A stretch of DNA of 64,000 nucleotides, taken from positions 84,198-148,197 of the forward strand of contig JACNJS010000010.1 of assembly GCA_014382445.1 (NCBI GenBank), given 5' to 3'. This DNA comes from Bacteroidota bacterium (GTDB taxonomy: Bacteria > Bacteroidota > Bacteroidia > Bacteroidales > F082). Positions within the stretch are counted from its first letter, which is position 1, and each line of letters starts with the position of its first letter. The notes under the pieces are model-generated. The model made no database searches. It was given only the letters and a program-made list of their open reading frames with translations, and was not told the DNA's origin. Below are positions 10,101-18,414 of this stretch, piece after piece. The translations under genes and the position numbers were made by a program.

Positions 10101-10264
10101 TTAAAAACCAAAGAATCGTAATTATGTGCAACCTGCTTCCAATCACGCATTAAATAAGGCTGTGGAATATTGGGCATTTGCTCAATTCGATCAATAGTAA
10201 TTTGTTGGGCAGGTAAAATTACAACACTGGCAATTAATAATAAAAAAGAAATGATCCTTTTCAT
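7169..10264 (-). CDS. Multidomain T9SS-exported protein: unknown catalytic-like domain, two Ig/PKD-like domains, LamG domain, type A sorting domain
   Basis: The ATG at 10264 is preferred to a GTG five codons earlier because it puts the signal peptide (MKRIISFLLLIASVV) at the N-terminus, giving 1031 residues. Residues ~25-540 are homologous to the PUL lipoprotein at 3019-4764 (GIDKSNQ, WWYETIPNVFFY, CSGLIGE, YGSSHVG). Then come Ig/PKD-like domains at ~555-640 and ~645-735, a LamG/ConA-like fold at ~740-935 (ending KGRLDDVYLF) and a C-terminal type A T9SS domain at ~950-1031 (FPNPGNG ... PGTYIVEI ... KKFIIS). It is therefore probably exported and anchored or released at the cell surface, where the N-terminal domain may act on the polysaccharide held by the LamG module. 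The catalytic assignment is inference. Confidence 0.7.
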   Translation of the reverse strand: MKRIISFLLLIASVVILPAQQITIDRIEQMPNIPQPYLMRDWKQVAHNYDSLVFNTDLSGEYLPLVGINPQSINYPEHESAAMVSYVGQTLGTSAEGINQLPAVVGATISGIDKSNQFGKNWALLAEDFFNNREDENVYLNHPITSSGNDWWYETIPNVFFYQLAALYPNTGDYNYQFQMVADRWLEAVDSMGGNTTPWQVPTMNYRAWNLKQMKPLTTGVKEPEAAGAIAWLLYNAYRETNEIKYLIGAEWSMEFLVNLDQNPSYELQLPYGTYTAACMNVEIGTNYDIEKMLNWCFNRGDLRGWGAIVGQWGDYDCSGLIGEANDAGNDYAFLMNGFQQAAALVPLLRYDEHYANAIGKWVLNMAVASRLFYPGFLPSDQQDSEVWSNENDPNKCIAHEALKEVLNGKSPFSTGDAIAGGWSPTNLALYGSSHVGYLGGIVDTTNVSAVLKLNLSLTDFYAEKYSSFLMWNPYDTDTSVTIDIGSQVYDIYNSINNSFMYHDVIGIIQIPIPASNSVIITLVPNGAAIEMSGKKTFANGIVIDFDNGEPLTDNPPRIKALQAIQNPVVAGDSIFVFCSAEDIDNDIIDYYWEFDYIPQVALHKLSIKSPDEIGDYLIKCRVSSGSGLSDSMNIILSVVERIPYIPEISSLKASPGKIDVNQPTTLSCEVEELNGDEVSYNWAADDGTFSGSGATVQWTSPANYGNNTIYCTVSDIDGESTDSITIMVRDLSVLIVGDPVLYLPFNQNVADFSEFNNSTSSENLSYQTDPKGNQQLAASFNGSSSFVSVENASWLNFDLALTLSGWIYSQNNSGGEAYPISHGNWDNRWKVSIGNDLLRFTINTVEGVYDLDSKTVIEMDHWYFFTMVYTGTDMELYIDGQLDAFITASGTINSTSYDLVLGKARPDQNYYFKGRLDDVYLFDHAIAPTDILEMYTEGVDNIYETKAVDLISIFPNPGNGQVCVRFNQSHGSNVDYQIIDITGRIISKNAWQNNNKSQFCINTSKIKPGTYIVEIQTGELVAKKKFIISQ

Positions 10265-10338
10265 ATACTGTCTTTTCACAGGGAGGATTGATTTTTAGCT
10301 ATTTAGAAAGAAAGAGAGACATTTGCCATACCTCTTTT

Positions 10339-10367
10339 TGTCATCTTAACTTAAACGAAGGATCTCT
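10339..10367 (-). repeat. Short dispersed intergenic repeat copy
   Basis: On the minus strand this stretch reads AGAGATCCTTCG...AAGATGACAA. It shares the GAGATC-TTCG and GATGACA ends with the right arm of the element at 58443-58480, and the GAGATCC end with 571-577. It lies in the leader of the T9SS protein gene. It is a partial copy; no terminal duplication is visible. Confidence 0.4.
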
Positions 10368-10469
10368 AATATATTGTTGTTCATTATTATGAAATTCTCC
10401 ACTAAGTTCAGAATAGCAAGATTCTTAGGTTTTGTAAAGGACTCATATTATGAGAAATACAAACGGATT

Positions 10470-10500
10470 AAAAAAAACATCCCCGACATTTGCCGGGGAT
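10470..10500 (-). terminator. Intrinsic terminator after the LamG lipoprotein gene
   Basis: On the minus strand the sequence forms a GC-rich stem with ATCCCCG and CGGGGAT arms, extended by a G-T and a C-G pair, then a run of eight T after one G. It begins 17 bases after the LamG gene stop. It would end the sigma-FecR-SusC-SusD-LamG transcript, or reduce flow into the downstream enzyme genes, which therefore probably have a promoter of their own or depend on read-through. Confidence 0.85.
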
Positions 10501-10516
10501 GAAAAATTATTGTCAA

Positions 10517-11575
10517 TTATGGTTTTTCAAGTGCATAAATTGAACTCACTTCTGAACCAGATAATACTCTGTTATATAAGCGAATATCATCAAGTTTTCC
10601 TTTGAAGTATCCACCCCAGTTTACATAATAAGGGCTTGTATCGTCAGTAGAATAAATAGCAGTTGGCAGATCCTGTCCCATAGTTAAATTAATTGGCTCA
10701 CTGCTAATATTTAAGATAGCTGCATCAGGAACATTGTCCCAATCCTTAACCATAGCTCCATCGATATAAAATATCATGTGCCCGCCACCAAAAGTAACAG
10801 ATAAATGATACCACTGTCCTTCAACTAATCCATCACCATCATTGTCTCTGTCGCTGTAAATAAATTGTCCTGGATTTGCAGGGTCTTCAACTTTTGTTGT
10901 AAAGAATACCCTATTAATTGTTTGAAGATTTACTTTGAAACAATTCCAACGATTCATTGAAATCATGTAATCATTGTTTTCCAATTCTTCCATATAAACC
11001 CACCATGATAGAGACATTGCTCCTGGATTTAAAGCAGTTGTATAAGGAACTTCTATATTTGCTCCTTTGTCAAGATAATAAGCATTGTCGGCATTACCAA
11101 ACCTGTCGGTAGTAAGAGCTGGTGTTCCGGCGCCCCAAAATGCGTGACCTACTTTGGCGGTTCCATCGTTGCCATTTCCAGTAAAGTCGGTAGCATCACC
11201 GGTAAACAACCATTGAGCAACAAGGCCATCGGTTGAAACGTTTTGGATGTACTTGCCTTCAAAAACTGTTTTAGCTGCCGTCAAATTAGCTTTTGCTGCA
11301 TCAATAACACTTTGAATTACTCCTTCTGTATTAGATACAGTTTTTGCTGCTTCAATTGCAGTTTGAAATACTGCTTTTGAGCCAACTTCGTAAAAACCTA
11401 CTGATGTACCTTCTACTGCAGCACCATGCAAAGTTTCGCATTCGGTAATCAAGGCATTTAATTCTGTTTTGCTGCCCGCGGGTTCTGGTTCGTCATCCTC
11501 TTTACATCCACTTACGTAAACGCTTAGTGTTGCAATAACTGTAAAGAGCACTAAAAAATTCATTGTTTTCTTCAT
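10517..11575 (-). CDS. Surface lipoprotein with FIVAR-like helical region and LamG/ConA-like glycan-binding domain
   Basis: A 352-residue lipoprotein: hydrophobic signal, then SGC with Cys24, followed at once by KEDDEPEP. A Lys plus acidic residues right after the lipidated Cys is the surface-lipoprotein export signal of Bacteroidota, so the protein should face outward. Residues ~36-110 form an Ala/Glu/Lys-rich helical region resembling FIVAR spacers (AIEAAKTV, VIDAAKANLTAAK). Residues ~118-350 are a LamG_3-like jelly roll (LVAQWLFTGDATD ... WYHLSVTF ... IFYIDG ... FKGKLDDIRLYNRVL). It stands directly after susD, the place normally taken by SusE/SusF-type surface glycan-binding proteins, and probably does that job. 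The glycan is unknown. Confidence 0.78.
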   Translation of the reverse strand: MKKTMNFLVLFTVIATLSVYVSGCKEDDEPEPAGSKTELNALITECETLHGAAVEGTSVGFYEVGSKAVFQTAIEAAKTVSNTEGVIQSVIDAAKANLTAAKTVFEGKYIQNVSTDGLVAQWLFTGDATDFTGNGNDGTAKVGHAFWGAGTPALTTDRFGNADNAYYLDKGANIEVPYTTALNPGAMSLSWWVYMEELENNDYMISMNRWNCFKVNLQTINRVFFTTKVEDPANPGQFIYSDRDNDGDGLVEGQWYHLSVTFGGGHMIFYIDGAMVKDWDNVPDAAILNISSEPINLTMGQDLPTAIYSTDDTSPYYVNWGGYFKGKLDDIRLYNRVLSGSEVSSIYALEKP

Positions 11576-11702
11576 GATAATAATAATGTTTAGTTAATAA
11601 TAATGTTAATTGATAATAAATACGTTTTGTATTTTTCTAATGTTAATTATATCGTTGATAATAATCGGATGACTTCTAAAAGAGTCAGCTGATGACTTAT
11701 GT

Positions 11703-13223
11703 TTAATAACCAAAGTTTTGTGTAATATTTTTATTTGTTTCTATTTCTGATTGTGGGATGGGGAAAACTTTATGAATTTCGTAAATAAAGTTATCTTTAT
11801 CAACAAAAGCACTTTCAGCATACTGCTTACCATAACGTATAATATCAAAATATCGTATACTTTCAAATCCTAATTCCACTCTTCTTTCATGACGAATTGC
11901 TGCTAATAAAGTTACCTGATCGGTAGTTGTAATATCGGGCAATAACCCTTGGGGAATTGTGTCGAAACCTGGCAAACTTGCATCAAATAAATAACTTTCC
12001 CTGGCTCTTTTTCTAACTTTGTTTAAAGGGATAAGTGCTTCTTGCAAATTTCCCATTTCGCACAAAGCTTCGGCTTGAATAAGTAGTACTTCAGCAAAAC
12101 GAATTACTGTGAAATTTAAATCAGCATCACCTTTAGAGCTAGCCGGTATTTCTGATAGGGGCTGAAGCGATTTTTTTTGATTATATCCGGTTGACGACCA
12201 GGCAGTATCATATAGTATATCATCAAACCAAAGTTGCCCTTTCCTGCCAAGGGTATAATCCAAACGCGGATCATAAACGCTATCGTTGGTCATTTCAAAT
12301 TCATCAACAAAATTTTGTGTAGGTTCATCAAAACCATAACCATTTTGTTCGCGGGGTGCTAGCCACTGATTTAGCCTGCTTCCCTGAACAGGGCTTTGTC
12401 CTGCCAAGTGCTGCACCTGAAATATCTGCTCGTTGTTGTTATCATAAATTACGTTAAAATTATGTTGATAAACAGGCATCAATGAATATCCGTAAGATGC
12501 AACATCTTGAGCAACATCGTAAGCAACTTCCCATTTTTTCTGAAATAAATATGTTTTCGATAGTAATGCTTTTGCAGCACCGGGGGTCCCTCTGCCCAAC
12601 TCTCCTGACGGATATATATTTGGATTTTGTTGAAGAGCACGCTCCATAAAATCGATTGCAGAAATAAAATCGGTTTCAACATGAACATATACATCCTCTT
12701 GATTTGAATTTGGTACCTGCATATCTTCGGGAGATAATGGTTCGAGGACAATAGGTATATTCCCGAATATATTACATAACTGGAAATAAAAATAACCTCT
12801 AATGAAAAAGGCTTCACCCAATATTCTGTCTTGAAGCGCCTTGTCCATGTCAATGTCAGGAACATGTTTTAATACCATGTTACAACGCGATATGCCCTCA
12901 TAATAAATACTCCAGATCGTCTCCAGGTTTCCATTATCTTCATAAATCTGGAAATTGTCAATTAATTCAATATCCGCTTGGTCGCCCGGGAAACCGCCTT
13001 TTACTGCATCGTTAGAAACAACATCGGTTACAACCCACAAACGGTTATTTGAATTTGCAAACGAAAGTGGCTCATAACATGCATCGATGGCCAACTTTGC
13101 ATGGTTTTCGGTTTTAAAAAACTCAGATGTAGGATATGGACCTTGTGGTTGTTCATCGAGGAACTTACTACATGAGGTTGTTAAAGTAACGATTGCTATA
13201 ATTATTATTATGTACTTTTTCAT
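11703..13223 (-). CDS. SusD/RagB-family nutrient-binding outer-membrane lipoprotein
   Basis: The 506-residue product starts with a lipoprotein signal (TLTTSC, Cys18) followed by the classic SusD opening SKFLDEQPQG. The N-terminal TPR-like region shows the family block GEAFFIRGYFYFQLCNIFGNIPIV at ~136-159. The C-terminal region has EVLLIQAEALCEMGN, LNKVRKRAR and ELGFESIRYFDIIRYG, then the terminal PQSEIETNKN, all expected for RagB/SusD. It caps the SusC pore as a lid and presents glycan to it. It lies 11 bases after susC and must be cotranscribed with it. The bound glycan cannot be predicted from sequence. Confidence 0.95.
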   Translation of the reverse strand: MKKYIIIIIAIVTLTTSCSKFLDEQPQGPYPTSEFFKTENHAKLAIDACYEPLSFANSNNRLWVVTDVVSNDAVKGGFPGDQADIELIDNFQIYEDNGNLETIWSIYYEGISRCNMVLKHVPDIDMDKALQDRILGEAFFIRGYFYFQLCNIFGNIPIVLEPLSPEDMQVPNSNQEDVYVHVETDFISAIDFMERALQQNPNIYPSGELGRGTPGAAKALLSKTYLFQKKWEVAYDVAQDVASYGYSLMPVYQHNFNVIYDNNNEQIFQVQHLAGQSPVQGSRLNQWLAPREQNGYGFDEPTQNFVDEFEMTNDSVYDPRLDYTLGRKGQLWFDDILYDTAWSSTGYNQKKSLQPLSEIPASSKGDADLNFTVIRFAEVLLIQAEALCEMGNLQEALIPLNKVRKRARESYLFDASLPGFDTIPQGLLPDITTTDQVTLLAAIRHERRVELGFESIRYFDIIRYGKQYAESAFVDKDNFIYEIHKVFPIPQSEIETNKNITQNFGY

Positions 13224-13234
13224 ATCAAAAAAAT

Positions 13235-16200
13235 TTAAAAACTCATATTAAATCCTAATGTAAAAACTCGCGCCATTGGGTATGTTCCCCAATCTATACC
13301 TTTAGCTAAATCGCCTTCGCTAGTGGAGTTGTTACTAGTTTGCATTTCAGGATCCAGCCCTGGATACTTTGTAAATGTGAGGAGGTTTTGTGCACTTAAA
13401 TAAACCCTAAGTGACTTAATTATAATTTTTTGTTGGCCGATATTGTTAAACGTATAGCCAATATTTACATTTTTGAGGCGCAGGTATGATCCGTCAAAAA
13501 GGAATCGGGTTGATGGTTTTTTGTTATTTGTAGCTCCTGTCCACGAAACACGCGGTTGATCATCGCTGGTACCCGGCCCGGTCCATCTTCCATCAACTAC
13601 TCTTTCAGTTATATTAAAAGCCCTATAAAATCCTTCAATATCCTGGGCTGCCTGCCAATAAATTTTATTTCCGTAAATGCCTTCAATAAATAGATTAAAA
13701 TCCCATTTTTTGTAATTCAAACCTAAATTAAATCCCATTGTGTAATCCGGAATTGGACTACCAACATGTGTTCGGTCATAAGAGTCAATTACACCGTCAG
13801 GTATTCCATCCGGTCCGCTAATATCTTTATATTTAACATCACCCGGCTGTATAGCATTACCTTGAAAGGCATGAGTAAAAATATCTGTTTCGTCTTGAAA
13901 AATACCTTCCATCTCGTATAAATAAAATGAGCCAAGTGGGTGACCTTCTTCAGTAAGTGTAGCATATACTCCGTTATCAATTCTACCGGCTGGTATTGGA
14001 TTATCTCTATACAATTCAAGAACTTCATTTTTAATATGTGAAAATATAAGTCCAAGATTGTAATTTAAACTACCAACCTGATTTTTGTAAGTTAACTCAA
14101 ACTCGATTCCACTATTTCTAATTTTTCCGGCATTAATGTAAGGTGGAATTGCACTACCACTACTGGGTGGTAGAGGAGCACGTACAAGTACATCATCGGT
14201 AATCTTATTAAAATAATCGAAAACAACGAATAACTTATTGTCAAATAACCCTAAATCAAATCCGACATCAATTTGTGTTTGGCTTTCCCATCGCAGGTCA
14301 GCATTACCATGTCGGGATAGATAATATCCAGATAAAGGATTTGTACCAAAAGGGTAATATGAACCAGGAGTTATAAGAGATGCGAAACTATAATCACCAA
14401 TTTCCTGGTTTCCTAATATTCCGGCACTTACACGTAACTTTAAATAAGACAGAAAATCGGCATTGCTTAGGAATGCTTCCTTGTCGATTCTCCAGCCCAG
14501 TGCTGCTGCAGGAAAAAATGCCCATGGATAATTACTACCAAAACGGGATGACCCATCACGGCGTAATACGAATTCGGCATAATATTTTCCTTTATAATCA
14601 TAAGATAATCGGCCAAAGAACGAAAGCAATGTCCAACGTGACTCCCATCCATCAACGCGTTGATTTGTAGTTCCGTTTGAGAGATATCGAAGACTTGGAA
14701 TTTGATCGGGGAAATTTTGCGCTGATCCTGATTGCCCTACCAGTACACTTTGAATTGCCTCAAACCCTGCTAATACATTCACATTATGTTTTTCGTTGAA
14801 AATTTTATCGTAGGTTAATATGTTTTTCCAGGTATGTTGTGAGCTGGTTGTAGATATCTGTTCCAACGTATTTGGGTTGTTTATTCTACCTTGATAGCCC
14901 CAGTTTTCATTAAATCTTTTGTTGCCAATAGTTAAAAAATCTAGTCCGTAATCGGTTCTAAAAGTTAGTTGATCAGTAATTTGCCAGTTAAGAAAGATAT
15001 TACTTAACAACCTATGTTCTTTTATTACCCAATCATATTTTTCTGCAAAGCCAACAGGGTTGTATCCATCACCTAAATACTGAGCAGCATCGGGATAATA
15101 ATCAATATAATCACCGTGATTGTTGTACACCGGATATAAAGGAGTTCTGAAAAATGCATAGCGTACAACGCTTCCTCCATTTCCTCCGTAGCCGTCGCCC
15201 GAGCTGCCAACTTGATTAGTAGTTGCACTCGACAAACTAATGTTGGTTCCTATATTAACTTTATCGGATAATTCGCTATTAACGCTTGTCCTAAATGAAT
15301 ATCTATCATACCCCGAGTTGAGGATAATCCCATCCTGGTAAAAGTAATTGCCTGATACAAGGTAGTTTATTTTCTTGCTGCCGCCACTTACGCTTAAATC
15401 TGTAGATGTTATAATTGCAGGCCTGAATATCTCATTCCACCAATTTGTGTTTGGCAGAGTATCGGCCATTCCGGCTGGAATAAGCGATCTTCCGTCATTT
15501 GTAGCAGCCTCGTTATATATTTCAATATACTGATCTTTATCAGCCATTGGAGTTAAATTGCTTACAACTTGCAAGCCGGTGTATGTATTAAAATTAATAC
15601 TCATACTACCTTCTTTTCCTTTTTTTGTTGTTATAATAACAACCCCATTGGATGCTCTTGAACCAAAAATTGAAGCTGCTGCTGCATCTTTCAAAATTGA
15701 AATGGACTCAATATCTGAAGGAGATACTGTATTAGCATCTTTGGTAGGAACACCATCGATAACGAACAACGGGGAATTGTTATTAATGGTTCCGGTTCCC
15801 CTGATTCGGATTGCTGCCCCGGCACCGGGTGCTCCTGAATTTTGAGTAACACTTACACCTGTTGCTTTTCCCTGTAATGCCTGGGATACATTTGAAACGG
15901 GCAAAGCGGCTATCTCTTTTGAGTTAATAACAGAAACTGCGCCAATTATATCAGTTTGTTTTTTTATTCCATAACCTATGGCAACTACCTCATCCAAGGC
16001 AAAGGATGCCATCCACATGATTATATTTATTTCGGTGCGACCGTTAATAGGTTGTGTAACTTTTTCGAAACCAATATAAGAATAAACAAGCGTATCATTC
16101 AAACTGGTAACCTCCAGCTCATAGTTACCATAAATATCGGTAACTGTACCGGTTGTTGTTCCTTTAATCACTACGGTAACACCTATCAGGACTTCACCTG

Positions 16201-16582
16201 TATCATCAGTAATGCGACCTTTCACTTTTATGCCATCATTTTGTACTACAACAGCTTTTTTCGTCATAATTACGATATGGTTTTCAACGATCTCGAAACT
16301 CAACCCAATGCTGTCCAGAGCCTGTGTTAAAAGCTTGCTTATATCAGCTTGATTTGGGTCGATGTTAATTTTCTTGTTTACATCAACCTGATCATTTTGG
16401 TAGAAAATTCTGTATTCACCCTGGCTTTCAATATACTGAAACAACTCCTGAAGAGTTTTAATATTGACAGTTTCATTGGCCTGGGCAACTGAAATTCCAG
16501 ACATAAAAACAAAATACAGAGTAAATATTATTAGCACTAAGTGTCGATACAATAAGTTTGTTAAAGAATAAATATTATTCAT
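13235..16582 (-). CDS. SusC/RagA-family TonB-dependent outer-membrane transporter with N-terminal STN signalling domain
   Basis: A 1115-residue protein: signal segment (~13-34), STN domain (~40-108, LQELFQYIESQG ... LLTQALDSIGLSFEI), carboxypeptidase-regulatory-like beta-sandwich (~118-192, VKGRITDDTGEVLIGVTV), TonB box region (LDEVVAIGYG, ~197-206), plug (~210-335, with IRIRG and SIFGSRASNGVVIITTKKG) and a 22-strand-type barrel ending in aromatic FNMSF. It imports oligosaccharides using TonB energy. The STN domain is not present in all SusC proteins; it marks those that signal to a FecR-type anti-sigma factor, and such a gene lies 21 bases upstream. Together they make a substrate-sensing outer-membrane receptor. 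Confidence 0.96.
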   Translation of the reverse strand: MNNIYSLTNLLYRHLVLIIFTLYFVFMSGISVAQANETVNIKTLQELFQYIESQGEYRIFYQNDQVDVNKKINIDPNQADISKLLTQALDSIGLSFEIVENHIVIMTKKAVVVQNDGIKVKGRITDDTGEVLIGVTVVIKGTTTGTVTDIYGNYELEVTSLNDTLVYSYIGFEKVTQPINGRTEINIIMWMASFALDEVVAIGYGIKKQTDIIGAVSVINSKEIAALPVSNVSQALQGKATGVSVTQNSGAPGAGAAIRIRGTGTINNNSPLFVIDGVPTKDANTVSPSDIESISILKDAAAASIFGSRASNGVVIITTKKGKEGSMSINFNTYTGLQVVSNLTPMADKDQYIEIYNEAATNDGRSLIPAGMADTLPNTNWWNEIFRPAIITSTDLSVSGGSKKINYLVSGNYFYQDGIILNSGYDRYSFRTSVNSELSDKVNIGTNISLSSATTNQVGSSGDGYGGNGGSVVRYAFFRTPLYPVYNNHGDYIDYYPDAAQYLGDGYNPVGFAEKYDWVIKEHRLLSNIFLNWQITDQLTFRTDYGLDFLTIGNKRFNENWGYQGRINNPNTLEQISTTSSQHTWKNILTYDKIFNEKHNVNVLAGFEAIQSVLVGQSGSAQNFPDQIPSLRYLSNGTTNQRVDGWESRWTLLSFFGRLSYDYKGKYYAEFVLRRDGSSRFGSNYPWAFFPAAALGWRIDKEAFLSNADFLSYLKLRVSAGILGNQEIGDYSFASLITPGSYYPFGTNPLSGYYLSRHGNADLRWESQTQIDVGFDLGLFDNKLFVVFDYFNKITDDVLVRAPLPPSSGSAIPPYINAGKIRNSGIEFELTYKNQVGSLNYNLGLIFSHIKNEVLELYRDNPIPAGRIDNGVYATLTEEGHPLGSFYLYEMEGIFQDETDIFTHAFQGNAIQPGDVKYKDISGPDGIPDGVIDSYDRTHVGSPIPDYTMGFNLGLNYKKWDFNLFIEGIYGNKIYWQAAQDIEGFYRAFNITERVVDGRWTGPGTSDDQPRVSWTGATNNKKPSTRFLFDGSYLRLKNVNIGYTFNNIGQQKIIIKSLRVYLSAQNLLTFTKYPGLDPEMQTSNNSTSEGDLAKGIDWGTYPMARVFTLGFNMSF

Positions 16583-16603
16583 AATTAATTGTTTAATAAC
16601 AAG

Positions 16604-17629
16604 TTATTTTATAATTATAGTATCTTTTAAAATTTCATATTCAAAAGGAGTAGTAAGCATTATTACTCCCAAAATAGTGGTAATATCATCTTCCGAAGTA
16701 AATGTTCCTGTGTATTTAATGTCCTCAACTTCATTTTTTTGTAAATCAAAAATCACATTATGCGAACGCTCAAGCTTTCGTAATATTTCAGTAAACTGTT
16801 GATTTCTAAATACAATTTTTCCTTCTTTCCAGGATGAGTAAGATTGGATATTTGAAATTTCGGTTATTTCCGACTTGTTACAATCTTTTTTTAGCAAGTA
16901 AGTTTGATTTACTTTCAACTCTACTATTTCTTTATCGTGACGTGAAACAGAAATTTTGCCTCGTTCGAGCGAAGTCATAAAAATGTTTTCGTTAGGATAA
17001 GCATAAACATTAAAGGTAGTTCCCAAAACTGTAATAACGTTTTCCTGAGTGTGTACGACGAAAGGCATTTTTGCATTATGTGTCACCTCAAAGTAGGCTT
17101 CTCCTTCTAAAAAAACTTCACGGTTTTCTTCACCAAAGCAGTTGGTGTATTTTAATTTCGAATCGGAGTTAATAGAAACCAAAGTGCCATCAGGCAGTAT
17201 GGAACTATTAATATCTCCTTTTGGTACTATAATCTCGTGATAACTTGCGACTTCCTCACATTTAGGAGTTGAGGAGAAATAGTAAATTGCACTTGTAAAA
17301 AACAGGATTAAGCTAGCTGCCACCGCATATTGCCAAATTTTTCTTTTGAAAATGGGTCTACTTTTTACCTGAGGTTTGATTTCGGGTAAACTAAGATTAT
17401 TGCTTAGTTTGAGCCATTCACCTGCGACAAAATCGCTTGAAAGCTCTTGCCTTTTAAAACGTAACTGACTAACAAGCATTTTTGCTTCAAGAGCGGTCTC
17501 TTTATTTTTTGGATTATTAGAAAGCCATTTTTCCCACTTTCCAACATCTTGTTGATTTTTATTTGTAGCAAAGTTGATGAAAGAATCATCTAGAACAAAA
17601 TCATTAAATTGGTAATCTTTGTATCGCAT
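16604..17629 (-). CDS. FecR-family anti-sigma factor with DUF4974 C-terminus
   Basis: A 341-residue single-pass protein. The cytoplasmic part (~1-97) contains the anti-sigma region with WEKWLSNNPKNKE; one transmembrane helix spans ~98-118 (YAVAASLILFFTSAIYYF). The periplasmic FecR domain (~130-225) shows VPKGDINSSILPDGT, VFLEGEAYFEVTH, PFVVHT and VLGTTFNVYAY, and the C-terminal ~265-341 fits DUF4974 (FRNQQFTEILRKLER ... YTGTF). It should hold the ECF sigma factor until the STN domain of the substrate-loaded SusC contacts its periplasmic part. The order sigma-FecR-SusC-SusD is the standard trans-envelope switch. Confidence 0.94.
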   Translation of the reverse strand: MRYKDYQFNDFVLDDSFINFATNKNQQDVGKWEKWLSNNPKNKETALEAKMLVSQLRFKRQELSSDFVAGEWLKLSNNLSLPEIKPQVKSRPIFKRKIWQYAVAASLILFFTSAIYYFSSTPKCEEVASYHEIIVPKGDINSSILPDGTLVSINSDSKLKYTNCFGEENREVFLEGEAYFEVTHNAKMPFVVHTQENVITVLGTTFNVYAYPNENIFMTSLERGKISVSRHDKEIVELKVNQTYLLKKDCNKSEITEISNIQSYSSWKEGKIVFRNQQFTEILRKLERSHNVIFDLQKNEVEDIKYTGTFTSEDDITTILGVIMLTTPFEYEILKDTIIIK

Positions 17630-17709
17630 ATTTTTTTAGTTATACTTATTATATAGAGTAAAAACTATATGGTTTATACTCACAAATTATAATAAAAATT
17701 TAGAAGTAA

Positions 17710-18330
17710 TTATAACAACATAAATATCAGGGCAATTAAAATAAGTAAGCGGTTTTCTTTTGTCTTTTTTCGTAACAGATTTAATGTTCGGGTAAGCATG
17801 TTTGACACAGATTGATACTTGATGGATAATACACTGCTAATTTCAATGTTAGAATAATTACAGAAAAATTTTAGATAAATGATTTCTTTTTGTTTTGGTG
17901 ATAGTTCCGCTAACATATCTCCAATAAGTTTCATGTTTTCTAACTGTGCTTCGTTGTTGAGGTAAATATCTTCAGGAGATATATCAAAACTATAATCATT
18001 CTCAATATTGATACCGGTATCTTTACCAATAATATCTTTAGCAGTTGGTTTTAACAAATTATTCCTCAAGGCCGCAAACAAGTATGCTTTAACATGATTA
18101 ACTTCTGAAATCCTTTTTCTCGATTCCCAGACACTTGCAAATAAATCTTGAATGGTATCAACAACAAGGTCGTGGTTACCGACCAGTTTCAATCCGTAAA
18201 AATAGAAATCGCTATAATATTTAATAAATAAACTGTTTAGTGCTTCAGGATGGCTATGTTTCAAATCTCGCCAAAGACACTGATCTTCTTTAATTTGTAG
18301 TTGGTGGTCTTTTTGCAGTTTACTTTTCAC
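17710..18330 (-). CDS. ECF-type RNA polymerase sigma-70 factor controlling the PUL
   Basis: The 206-residue protein starts with GTG at 18330; no in-frame ATG precedes the sigma-2 domain. Region 2 covers ~30-97 (LFIKYYSDFYFYGL ... VVDTIQDLFASVWE) and region 4 ~133-190 (LAELSPKQKEIIYLKFFCNYSNIEISSVLSIKYQSVSNMLTRTL). The C-terminus is a short hydrophobic tail (LLILIALIFMLL) seen in many Bacteroidota ECF factors of this class, possibly a contact with the membrane or anti-sigma factor. It is followed after 80 bases by fecR. It probably activates the susC promoter and its own operon. Confidence 0.92.
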   Translation of the reverse strand: MKSKLQKDHQLQIKEDQCLWRDLKHSHPEALNSLFIKYYSDFYFYGLKLVGNHDLVVDTIQDLFASVWESRKRISEVNHVKAYLFAALRNNLLKPTAKDIIGKDTGINIENDYSFDISPEDIYLNNEAQLENMKLIGDMLAELSPKQKEIIYLKFFCNYSNIEISSVLSIKYQSVSNMLTRTLNLLRKKTKENRLLILIALIFMLL

Positions 18331-18406
18331 CTGTAATTATCACTTTAATTATATGGTACCCCATATTGATTATCGCACTTGATATGTTTATAATTTTTTT
18401 TTGGAT

Positions 18407-18414
18407 CAAAGATA
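18407..18414 (-). promoter_or_regulatory. Candidate -7 element of the ECF sigma gene promoter
   Basis: On the minus strand the octamer is TATCTTTG, a full match to TAnnTTTG, 76 bases before the GTG start of the sigma gene in a 260-base divergent region. No clear TTTG at -33 is present, so activity is plausible but not secured. Confidence 0.35.

Noticed and set aside
10265-10279. GTG start five codons upstream for the T9SS type A protein
   Set aside because: The ATG at 10264 opens directly on a normal signal peptide.
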